Assembly: GCA_015222555.1 (NCBI GenBank)
Contig: JADFVM010000312.1
Location: 1-10,159, forward strand
Direction of reading: 5' to 3'
Source of the DNA: Pseudomonadota bacterium
GTDB lineage: Bacteria > Desulfobacterota > JADFVX01
DNA length: 10,159 nt
Under the pieces are notes generated by a model. It did no database searches and had not been told where the DNA came from. It was given only the letters and a program-made list of their open reading frames with translations. The translations under genes were made by a program, and so were the position numbers. Shown here piece after piece: positions 1 to 6,319 of the stretch (the first letter of the stretch is position 1; every line of letters starts with the position of its first letter).

Positions 1-54
1 AGTTCCAAAATGGAACTTCAAGTCTTGGAATTCACCAATAGTCAATTGAAACAT
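1..54 (-). pseudogene. Possible ORF6N-domain protein fragment, cut by the window edge
   Basis: Read on the minus strand from the ATG at 54, the 18 codons to the window edge give MFQLTIGEFQDLKFHFGT. This resembles the middle of ORF6N domains (phage-type DNA-binding domain), where a segment such as FPEDFMFQLTxEE is followed by a short helix and a GTS-like turn. The reading frame continues open upstream, but the residues there (KIASPSL) do not give the rest of the N-terminal half of the domain. The piece therefore looks like a truncated or decayed remnant lying just downstream of the tetrahaem cytochrome gene. The match is from memory and short. The first 17 bases also form a 6-bp hairpin (AGTTCC/GGAACT). 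Confidence 0.3.
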
Positions 55-133
55 GAGAGACGGCGAGGCTATTTTGATTCTTTTACGAATGATAACCAGG
101 AAAGACCCTGAAGATGAGATACTTGAAGAAACC

Positions 134-892
134 CTATTTACGTTCGTGCTCAGCGTTAGTCATGCCTTTGGGAAGATGAGGGGCAGGCTCCGGCGATAAT
201 TCTGCAAAACCTGAGTTTCTATCCCCCTGTTCTACATCATGTGGATTATGGCATTCGGTACAGACCCACCATCTTTTTTTGCCATCGCGGCTCCACATCC
301 CTATTCTTTTTCCATGAATTCCATCTCTGAAATCACGCAATATGCCTGCATGACAGCCACCGCACAATTTAACCGGTTGATTAAAGCTTATTTCCTTTCC
401 TTTTCTATCAATCAGTTTATCTCTGTTTTTCACGTTATGACAATCAAAACACCATATGGATCCTTTCCCATGTTGCAAATCCATGGGGTTCTTTACTATG
501 TCTTCATGCATCGTGATCGGATGGGGCTCCATGATCTGAAGATCCTGCCCGGGCTCTTCTTCATGGCACATTGTGCAGGGGAAATACTTGAGGTTCTTTT
601 CCCTTGGCCTCACGAACACTGATTCTGGAGCGGCTTCCAGGCCAAATGATGCAGTGTCGCCAGGAATAGTCCCATCAAATGGATCACCCCACAAAAGAAC
701 GGCGCCGGTAGCAGTAGAGCATTTTATATTTGGTTCGCCTGACTTCAGGGGTTCAATATCTCTGTTTGTTCGCCCTTCGATGCTTTCATAACATTCTTTA
801 GTTGATTTGTTTTCGTCAGCCAAAACAGCGCTTGAAGGTATGACCGCTGGTGAAAGGGCAGTTAAAACAATTATAATAAATATCTTTTTCAT
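134..892 (-). CDS. Periplasmic tetrahaem cytochrome c
   Basis: This is a c-type cytochrome with four CxxCH haem-binding motifs: CTMCH, CFDCH, CGGCH and CTECH, with first cysteines at residues 106, 148, 177 and 211 counted from the chosen start. No further CxxCH is present. Several extra histidines (in EPHP, TMHE, LQHG and GIHG) could act as distal ligands, so bis-His low-potential haems are plausible. Two non-haem cysteines lie in the N-terminal region (residues 34 and 58) and could form a disulphide. The start at 892 gives a clean signal peptide, MKKIF followed by a hydrophobic core and SSAVLA-DE. An in-frame ATG at 937 would overlap the upstream gene and has no ribosome binding site. A TTG at 901 lies 12 bases after an AGGA and is another possible start. 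It is the last gene of the operon, 25 bases after the NrfD-like gene, and is probably the periplasmic electron entry or exit subunit. The cognate partner is unknown; DsrJ of the Dsr complex is trihaem, so this is not a simple DsrJ. Confidence 0.85.
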   Translation of the reverse strand: MKKIFIIIVLTALSPAVIPSSAVLADENKSTKECYESIEGRTNRDIEPLKSGEPNIKCSTATGAVLLWGDPFDGTIPGDTASFGLEAAPESVFVRPREKNLKYFPCTMCHEEEPGQDLQIMEPHPITMHEDIVKNPMDLQHGKGSIWCFDCHNVKNRDKLIDRKGKEISFNQPVKLCGGCHAGILRDFRDGIHGKRIGMWSRDGKKRWWVCTECHNPHDVEQGDRNSGFAELSPEPAPHLPKGMTNAEHERK

Positions 893-917
893 GCAGTTCA
901 AGCTTAACCCGAGTCCT

Positions 918-2144
918 TTACGGCTGGTTAGAAACATTCAGAGCATCATGTTTGATCTCGCCTGTGAGGACGCCTGCTGCTCCCTTTACAAGTAGCGTAA
1001 AAATAAACAGACCAATTGCCCAGTTCCCCAGGCAATTGAATATCTCTATTATTGATGGTGTGTATTCAACAAACTCTCCAATAGGCGTCGGGACCATGCC
1101 CGACAATATGAATCCGATCCCCTTTTCAATCCAGATGCCTGCAAAGATTAATGCACTTAAATAAAAAAGAAGGGCATAATTTTTTCTGGCGGCGGGAATC
1201 AGAAGAACGATGAAAGCCGTTACGTTGATTATGACTGAAGCCCAAAACCACGGTACAAGCTGTGTAAGCCCGTGCATGCCAAACATCAGATATTTTAGTG
1301 AGTATGAATGCTCCGTGCCGGGGTATAGCTCTGTTACAATCTCGGAGAATGAAAGGAACAGTGTTATTCCAAGTGCATAAGTCATAATCTCTGACATCTT
1401 GTTGATAGCAGCATCAGATATAATTAACTTTGTATTCTTTCTAATTATTATAAATGCCAGGATTATAAATGCAGGCCCTGCTGCAAAGGCTGACGCGATG
1501 AATTTGATAGGGACTATCGAATGAAACCACATTGGCCTTGTTGCCATGGTGTTAAGCATAAAAGCTGTCACTGTGTGAATACTGACTGCCCAGAAAATTG
1601 AGATGTAAATCAAGGGCATATAAAACCATTTATTAATTTTCCCACGGCTATATTTTTTATACAGAAAATAGAATGCACAAATAAAATTGAGCACGAGATA
1701 GACATTAAGAACAATCATATCCCAGGTAAGAATGGCATCCGGCCAGTTAAATATCCCTATGCCGGGGGAAAAATGCCATGCCCTGTCCGGTCTGCCGATA
1801 TGATTTGTTATAAACAGGGTACTCATTATTATTGCAGCTATGGCTACCAGTTCACCGATGACCGCCACATCCTTGAGGGGTTTGTAATTATAGATATAGG
1901 AAGGGAAAACAACAGTGACTGCGGAAGCGGCCACTCCTACCAGGAACACAAAGTTTGCAACATAGAGACCCCACGTCGTCTGATCGTTAAGGCCGGTTAC
2001 AATCATCCCCTTAGTAAGCTGCTGGAAATTTCCAAAACCCCATAGCATGATGAAGAAGCCTAAAAAAAGGAGCCACACATAGAACTTGACTCCACCTTTC
2101 ACAGAATACATGAGGAAGTCTCTTGCAAACATGATTTTTTTCAT
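918..2144 (-). CDS. NrfD/DsrP-like polytopic membrane protein, quinol-interacting subunit
   Basis: The 408-residue protein is strongly hydrophobic, with about ten membrane spans (roughly residues 20-38, 57-81, 92-113, 140-163, 172-197, 210-234, 253-272, 290-318, 322-346 and 365-390). The segment TWGLYVANFVFLVGVAASAV (57-76), the RPDRAWHF loop (118-125) and the WPDAILTWD stretch recall DsrP and related NrfD/PsrC-family proteins. These anchor periplasmic Fe-S subunits and bind or oxidise menaquinol without haem. The size (about 400 residues, ten spans) fits the DsrP/HmcC/ActC branch rather than the shorter NrfD (about 320). It starts 9 bases after the stop of the Fe-S protein gene with no strong Shine-Dalgarno, so translational coupling is likely. 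It should transfer electrons between the quinone pool and the Fe-S and haem subunits encoded beside it. Direction of electron flow and the final partner cannot be read from sequence. Confidence 0.93.
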   Translation of the reverse strand: MKKIMFARDFLMYSVKGGVKFYVWLLFLGFFIMLWGFGNFQQLTKGMIVTGLNDQTTWGLYVANFVFLVGVAASAVTVVFPSYIYNYKPLKDVAVIGELVAIAAIIMSTLFITNHIGRPDRAWHFSPGIGIFNWPDAILTWDMIVLNVYLVLNFICAFYFLYKKYSRGKINKWFYMPLIYISIFWAVSIHTVTAFMLNTMATRPMWFHSIVPIKFIASAFAAGPAFIILAFIIIRKNTKLIISDAAINKMSEIMTYALGITLFLSFSEIVTELYPGTEHSYSLKYLMFGMHGLTQLVPWFWASVIINVTAFIVLLIPAARKNYALLFYLSALIFAGIWIEKGIGFILSGMVPTPIGEFVEYTPSIIEIFNCLGNWAIGLFIFTLLVKGAAGVLTGEIKHDALNVSNQP

Positions 2145-2153
2145 ATGCGGTGA

Positions 2154-3143
2154 CTAATCCATATAGTAGAAAAACTTGGGAAATGTATTCAGGTCTGCCT
2201 TAAGCCTGAATACCCGTTTTCTTTCGAGTACTTTTCTTACTTCACTTTCAGGATCCAGAAGGTTTCCGAATTTTCTGGCGCCTACCGGACAGGCCTCAAC
2301 ACAGGCGGGATATCTTCCCTTTCTAGTCCTCTGCAGGCAGAAATGACATTTTTCAACAACACCCTTCATTCTTGGCCTGTTGCCAAGGTAATGAGTATCC
2401 GTATTCAAATCGTCTTTCGGAATATTAGGTTCCCCCCAGTTAAAACGTCTGGCCCAGTATGGGCATGCACCCATGCACATTCTGCACCCGATACACCAGT
2501 TATAATCAATTACCACAACACCGTCCGCTTCCCGGTAAGTTGCTTTTACAGGACATACCTTGACGCATGGCGGATTTTCACATTGATGGCACTGAATTGG
2601 AAAATAAAAAGAGTCTTTCTCAGGGACCTTTTTCGGCTCGTAATAATGCTCACCCTCTAACACGACACCGACATTATTATGGGCATGCCCCCCTTCGCTG
2701 ATACCATATTCCTCCCCTTTTTTGAAAGGATGGCCATGGTCCCTGTCTTCAGCTGAAAAATTCCCTTTTTCCATCTTTACAACCCTTATCCATTCAATTT
2801 CGGTAGCATTACCCTGAGGGTCATGTCGTGACTGGTTATTTTCTTTTACGCAGGAATGGACACAACGCCTGCACCCTATGCATTTTTGAATATTAAGGGC
2901 CTGCCCAAACAGAACCCCGTCCATTGCGGGTTCTTTGCCAACCTTGACTTCTCTTCCGTGCTCCTCGGAGTATCTCTCCTCAAGTCTTTTGATCGCCTGG
3001 TCTTTCTCATCATCGGTCATGAGCCTGAAGGCTTTCTGGAAATGTTCCGCCCAGGTTGTTTTAGCTTCAAGCTCATCTGGGTTGCTAAGAAGTGCAGCGG
3101 CCCCGGTGATGCCTATACTTTTCATGAATTCTCTGCGGTCCAT
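2154..3143 (-). CDS. Tat-exported 4x[4Fe-4S] ferredoxin-like electron-transfer subunit (HybA/DsrO/NrfC type)
   Basis: The protein carries a twin-arginine leader (DRREFMKSIG at residues 2-11, hydrophobic stretch to about 20), so it is folded in the cytoplasm and exported. Sixteen cysteines are arranged for four cubane clusters: C88-C91-C94-C98, C185-C188-C193-C197, C217-C220-C223-C227 and C266-C269-C281-C285. The spacing is that of HybA, DsrO, PsrB and NrfC, which form an electron wire between an NrfD-type membrane subunit and a periplasmic partner. Between leader and first cluster lies MTDDEKDQAIKRLEERY (42-58), a segment with a counterpart in the small upstream protein. A His-rich insertion (H136, H138, H153, H155) sits between the first and second Cys groups. 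At 329 residues it has the usual family length. The gene lies between the small protein gene (52 bases upstream) and the NrfD-like gene (9 bases downstream), so it is the Fe-S subunit of the same complex. Confidence 0.93.
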   Translation of the reverse strand: MDRREFMKSIGITGAAALLSNPDELEAKTTWAEHFQKAFRLMTDDEKDQAIKRLEERYSEEHGREVKVGKEPAMDGVLFGQALNIQKCIGCRRCVHSCVKENNQSRHDPQGNATEIEWIRVVKMEKGNFSAEDRDHGHPFKKGEEYGISEGGHAHNNVGVVLEGEHYYEPKKVPEKDSFYFPIQCHQCENPPCVKVCPVKATYREADGVVVIDYNWCIGCRMCMGACPYWARRFNWGEPNIPKDDLNTDTHYLGNRPRMKGVVEKCHFCLQRTRKGRYPACVEACPVGARKFGNLLDPESEVRKVLERKRVFRLKADLNTFPKFFYYMD

Positions 3144-3195
3144 TATCTACACAACCCTTATCTTCGTGACGGTGATATCATACCGGACACTCAAA

Positions 3196-3528
3196 TTACT
3201 TACCTGGCTTATTGTATTTGTCAACCAATGAAGTGATCATCGTTTGTTTTTCATTATCAGTCATTACTACATACGCCCTGTTCTCCAGAATACTATCTCC
3301 TTTTGCAATGTCGTTTAAGGATGAGTTCTCTATCTCAAGCTTAACGGCTTTGAATGAGACCCTTCTTGCTATTTCTGCTGTGGAAATTATAGAGAGGCAC
3401 GTTAAAACAGTTTTACTTATAAATCTTCTCTTAGACTGGCTCTGTCCGGCAGATAGATTACCGCTACTTTCTTTCTTTGCAGCTACGAAGTCTTCTGGGA
3501 TATCTGATTTTGAATAATCTGCCGGCAT
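3196..3528 (-). CDS. Small protein with twin-arginine-like leader, first gene of the Fe-S/NrfD/cytochrome operon
   Basis: I do not recognise the family. From the start at 3528 the product has 110 residues. It has a polar N-terminus (about 30 residues), then SKRRFISK and a hydrophobic stretch (TVLTCLSIISTAEIA), which looks like a Tat signal or a single membrane anchor, and a short C-terminal domain without cysteines beyond the one in the hydrophobic stretch. Near the C-terminus MTDNEKQTMITSLVDKY matches MTDDEKDQAIKRLEERY in the adjacent Fe-S protein at 8 of 17 positions. The start at 3528 has an AGG eight bases upstream; the ATG at 3534 is too close to that AGG (two bases). Being first in the operon, it may be an accessory or assembly subunit that contacts the same partner as the Fe-S protein. 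That role is an inference. Confidence 0.7.
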   Translation of the reverse strand: MPADYSKSDIPEDFVAAKKESSGNLSAGQSQSKRRFISKTVLTCLSIISTAEIARRVSFKAVKLEIENSSLNDIAKGDSILENRAYVVMTDNEKQTMITSLVDKYNKPGK

Positions 3529-3534
3529 ACGCAT

Positions 3535-3883
3535 TACCTGAAATATGTCATTGTGAAAAATACTAATAAGACGTGGTTATAAGTAAAATATATGGGTTTC
3601 ATTTGCTTACAAGCATGGCTTCATGCTAAAAATGAACTGCGTAGTATACTACAGAATGGGTGGTAAAAGAAAGCACAAAAGACCACAGGGCAACCTCTTA
3701 TTCTTTGCATCATGACACGTTTTTATTCGGATTTTATTTTAATCATTTGGCGGGGCACCTTGAGAAGGCTATCAAGGATATTGAAACATTTCATGCTGCC
3801 CAATTTAGCCTTTTTTATTCCCCTCACTTTCGGGAAAAGTGGTAACATTGAAGCATCACAACAATTAACATGGAGAGGGAGTT
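3535..3883. promoter_or_regulatory. Divergent intergenic region between the respiratory operon and the EF-G-like gene
   Basis: About 350 bases without a credible gene; it should hold the promoters of both divergent units. I see a perfect 12-base palindrome, GTAGTATACTAC, at 3641-3652 (candidate operator), a small stem-loop AGCATG/CATGCT at 3612-3627, and a spaced inverted repeat CCTTGA-N8-TCAAGG at 3758-3777. The last has the wrong spacing for an FNR-type box (N8 instead of N6 between TTGA and TCAA). I found no convincing -35/-10 pair for either direction and no FNR/DNR box like the one in front of nirK. Confidence 0.35.
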
Positions 3884-5896
3884 ATGGCACAGATTGAAAG
3901 CTCAAAAATTAGAAATATCGCCTTAGTGGGACATGAAGGAGCCGGGGAAACGACACTTCTGGAATCCATACTTAAAGAGGCCGGCGTCATTAATCGTATG
4001 GGGCATGTGAAGGACCATAATACGGTCAGTGATTTTGATCCCGACGAAAAGAACGCGGAGAAATCCTACTCTTGTTCAACCGTCTCCTTTCCCTATGAGA
4101 ATTTATATTTCAACCTCCTCGACATTCCTGGCTCCCCTGACCTTATAGGAGAGGCATTAACGGGATTGCATGCTGTGGAATCCGCCCTTGTTTGTGTTGA
4201 CGCCACGGGGGGAATAAAAGCCAATACCCGTAAGACATGGAAGGTCGCGGCACAGTTAGGCCTGCCGCGCATCATCGCCATTACCCGACTCGATGCGGAC
4301 AATACGGACTTCTGGAGGAGTCTTGATGAGATAAAAAAGGAATTTGGTAATCGCTGCATTCCTCTTTATATCCCCGACGGTTCCGGGGCGTCATTTACAA
4401 AAGTCTTTTCCACTCTCCATGATAAAGAGGTAACGGAAGAGACAAAACGTATCTATGACCAGATTGTAGAATCTATCGTTGAGACAGATGATGAACTGAT
4501 GGAAAGATACCTTGAAGGGGAGGGAATAAGGGAAGAAGATCTCATAAAGGCCTTCAAAACAGCCCTCCTGACGGGGAGCCTCTTCCCGGTGATGGCAACG
4601 GCGGCAGAAGTTGGAATAGGGACGAAGGACCTCCTCCATATTCTGACGGAACTGGCCCCCGCTCACAATGAAATACCCCGAAAAGTTTATAAGGGAACGG
4701 AAGAAATCCCTCTGAACGACGTGAATGGATTTGTAGGCTACGTTTACAAGACCGCTTCCGATGAATTTGTGACCCGTGTCTCCTATGTGAGGGTACTGTC
4801 CGGGACCCTTGCCTCACATGCGAGTTTTATAAATCGCCGCTCCGGTAACTGCGAAAAACCAAGTCACCTGTTTAAGGTTTTAGGTAAAGAGCATGCCGAC
4901 ATAAATATGGCTGTGGCGGGCGACCTTATTGCCATACCAAGGGTTGCCGATATGCATGCAGGGGATGTGATAACAGACAGCAAGACCGATGTGAGGATGG
5001 AAGAAACGCAATTCCCTGTCCCCATGGTATCTGTTGCCGTTCGGCCCAAAACGCGCAAAGACGAGCAGAAGATCGGCTCAGCCCTGAAGGAACTGGAAAA
5101 TGATGACGGCACCTTTCATGTACATACCGACACACAAACGGGTGACCTTGTGATAAGCGGGATGTCCGATGCACATCTGAAACTGATGCTCAATAAACTT
5201 AAAAGAAGACAAAAGGTTGAGGTAGAAGTCTTGCCACCCAAAATTCCATACAAAGAGACAATTACCAAAGGGATAAAAAATGTTGAATATACCCATAAAA
5301 AGCAGTCAGGCGGTGCAGGGCAGTATGGAAAGGTCATTATTGATATAGAGCCCCTTGGACATGGTGAAGGGTATGAATTTGTTGACAAGATCCATGGCGG
5401 GGTCATCGATGCGGTTTTCAGGTCCTCAGTGGACAAAGGGGTTCAGGCAAAAATGGCCGAGGGCATTTTAGCCGGCCATCCCGTCACAGATGTTCGGGTG
5501 ATCCTCGTTGATGGAAAAACCCACTCTGTCGACTCTAAGGACATTGCCTTTCAGGTTGCCGGCAGGGAGGCCTTTAAAAAGGCCTTTCTCCAGTGCAGTC
5601 CTGTACTTTTAGAACCTATTGTACAGATAGAGGTCAATTTCCAGGCCGACCATATGGGTGACATTATTGGAGACCTCAATTCCAGACGCGCAAAGATACT
5701 CTCTTCCGATAACATGGGGAGCAGCGCCACCGTGAAGGCCCTTGTTCCATTAGCTGAAATCCAGTCGTACCAGGCCCAGTTAAAATCGATAACACGTGGT
5801 GAAGGGAGTTATTCCATCGACTTTGATCATTATGACTATGTTCCACCCAATGTCCAGAAGAGGATCATAGCCAGCTATGAAAGTGGGCAGGATTAA
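3884..5896 (+). CDS. EF-G-like translation factor paralogue (FusA2-type) with degenerate GTPase motifs
   Basis: The 670-residue protein follows the EF-G domain order: G domain (about 8-265), domain II (about 280-370), domain III (about 378-450), domain IV (about 452-575, including GGAGQYGKV) and domain V (about 576-660, including GDIIGDLNSRR). The N-terminus, with NTVSDFDPDEK after the P-loop, is typical of the second EF-G class (FusA2/EF-G type 2), found beside canonical fusA and often of unclear role. The nucleotide-binding motifs are altered. The P-loop reads GHEGAGETT with Glu22 where Lys is near-universal (codon GAA at 3947-3949). The G3 motif is DIPGS, lacking the catalytic His of DTPGH. 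The G4 motif is TRLD (134-137) rather than NKxD. GTP hydrolysis is therefore doubtful. A strong ribosome binding site (GGAGAGGGAG at 3872-3881) precedes the ATG at 3884. It is not part of the neighbouring respiratory operon, which runs the other way. Ribosome binding could persist without GTPase activity, but this is inference. Confidence 0.93.
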   Translation: MAQIESSKIRNIALVGHEGAGETTLLESILKEAGVINRMGHVKDHNTVSDFDPDEKNAEKSYSCSTVSFPYENLYFNLLDIPGSPDLIGEALTGLHAVESALVCVDATGGIKANTRKTWKVAAQLGLPRIIAITRLDADNTDFWRSLDEIKKEFGNRCIPLYIPDGSGASFTKVFSTLHDKEVTEETKRIYDQIVESIVETDDELMERYLEGEGIREEDLIKAFKTALLTGSLFPVMATAAEVGIGTKDLLHILTELAPAHNEIPRKVYKGTEEIPLNDVNGFVGYVYKTASDEFVTRVSYVRVLSGTLASHASFINRRSGNCEKPSHLFKVLGKEHADINMAVAGDLIAIPRVADMHAGDVITDSKTDVRMEETQFPVPMVSVAVRPKTRKDEQKIGSALKELENDDGTFHVHTDTQTGDLVISGMSDAHLKLMLNKLKRRQKVEVEVLPPKIPYKETITKGIKNVEYTHKKQSGGAGQYGKVIIDIEPLGHGEGYEFVDKIHGGVIDAVFRSSVDKGVQAKMAEGILAGHPVTDVRVILVDGKTHSVDSKDIAFQVAGREAFKKAFLQCSPVLLEPIVQIEVNFQADHMGDIIGDLNSRRAKILSSDNMGSSATVKALVPLAEIQSYQAQLKSITRGEGSYSIDFDHYDYVPPNVQKRIIASYESGQD

Positions 5897-5929
5897 AGAA
5901 TCCACGCCCAGATGAAGTGGCCTTGCTTT

Positions 5930-5952
5930 GGCCCTAAAAGGGCCTGATTTTC
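5930..5952 (+). terminator. Probable terminator of the EF-G-like gene
   Basis: The hairpin GGCCCT-AAA-AGGGCC (5930-5944) lies 34 bases after the stop codon and is followed by the moderately T-rich TGATTTTCC. The stem is perfect and GC-rich, but the T-tract is broken, so termination efficiency is uncertain. Confidence 0.5.
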
Positions 5953-5962
5953 CTTCCCGTTG

Positions 5963-5991
5963 CTTCTTCTTTGGCCGCCAAAGAAAAGAAG
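5963..5991. repeat. Intergenic palindrome around CTTTGGCCGCCAAAG
   Basis: The arms CTTCTTCTTTGG (5963-5974) and CCAAAGAAAAGAAG (5978-5991) pair around a CCG loop, with a two-base bulge in the right arm. The central 7 bp are perfect. Motifs of this kind occur as dispersed hairpins between genes in many bacteria; only one copy is visible here, so repeat status is inferred. Confidence 0.4.
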
Positions 5992-6057
5992 AAATCTTAT
6001 GGCATAGCCGCTTAACTCTGACCCCGCCCAAAAGACGGGGATTTCTAAGTTACTAAA

Positions 6058-6094
6058 AAAAGCCCGTTCCAGCCTTTGGCCGGTTCGGGCTTTT
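6058..6094. terminator. Strong bidirectional rho-independent terminator
   Basis: The outer stem AAAAGCCCG (6058-6066) pairs perfectly with CGGGCTTTT (6086-6094). Inside it a second stem forms from CC-A-GCC around TTT and GGC-C-GG, separated from the outer one by a TT/TT mismatch. A-tract on one side and T-tract on the other allow termination from either strand. It isolates the EF-G-like gene from the MFS gene. Confidence 0.75.
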
Positions 6095-6124
6095 AAATTC
6101 TTTCGTTTCCCCTTTGTTTTTCAT

Positions 6125-6156
6125 AACTCCCCCCCTCTTATCTTAAGAGGGGAGTT
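6125..6156. repeat. Hairpin with poly-C/poly-G stem
   Basis: AACT-C7-TCTTA (6125-6140) pairs with TAAGA-G4-AGTT (6144-6156), leaving three unpaired Cs as a bulge. TTCTTTAAA follows. It may be a second terminator or part of the palindrome-rich intergenic array; the function is not determined. Confidence 0.5.
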
Positions 6157-6166
6157 CTTTAAACCC

Positions 6167-6243
6167 GTAGGATGGGTAAAATGAAATGTAACCCATCAGT
6201 TTAATGGGTCATTGGTTTTGTGATGGGTTATCACCCATCCTAC
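6167..6243. repeat. Nested palindromic intergenic repeat (GTAGGATGGGT type)
   Basis: The outer arms GTAGGATGGGT (6167-6177) and ACCCATCCTAC (6233-6243) are perfect 11-base inverted repeats. The inner arms TAACCCATCA (6189-6198) and TGATGGGTTA (6221-6230) are perfect 10-base inverted repeats, with another ATGGGT between them. Because the arms share the GATGGGT/ACCCATC core, alternative local hairpins can form. Sequences with GTAGGATGGGT and AACCCATC arms are widespread extragenic repeats in diverse bacteria, possibly REP- or MITE-like. No coding sequence is present. Confidence 0.7.
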
Positions 6244-6260
6244 ACTTGCTTCATTACTAC

Positions 6261-6289
6261 TTTGCGTCCTCTGCGTCTATGCGGTAAAA
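6261..6289. repeat. TTTGCGTCCTCTGCGTC-type dispersed intergenic motif
   Basis: The stretch contains near-tandem TGCGTC/TGCGGT units (TTTGCGTCC, TCTGCGTC, TATGCGGT). From memory this pattern recurs in intergenic DNA of many bacterial genomes. It is a single copy here with no partner to compare, so support is weak. It lies just upstream of the MFS gene. Confidence 0.25.
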
Positions 6290-6319
6290 TCAATGGTCCA
6301 CCGTTAAAGTTTTAATTTA

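Noticed and set aside
1..111. Open plus-strand frame from the window edge to TGA at 109-111, possible C-terminal end of a convergent gene
   Set aside because: Only 36 codons, no recognisable protein, and the opposite strand of the same stretch gives the more telling ORF6N-like peptide.
893..937. Upstream ATG at 937 as the start of the tetrahaem cytochrome
   Set aside because: It would overlap the end of the NrfD-like gene, lacks a ribosome binding site and adds 15 residues before a clean signal peptide that starts at 892.
3758..3777. CCTTGA-N8-TCAAGG as an FNR-type site
   Set aside because: The FNR/DNR consensus has six bases between TTGA and TCAA; here there are eight.
3660..3897. Two overlapping 61-codon plus-strand frames before the EF-G-like gene
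   Set aside because: Neither shows a recognisable protein, and the second runs into the EF-G-like coding region in another frame.
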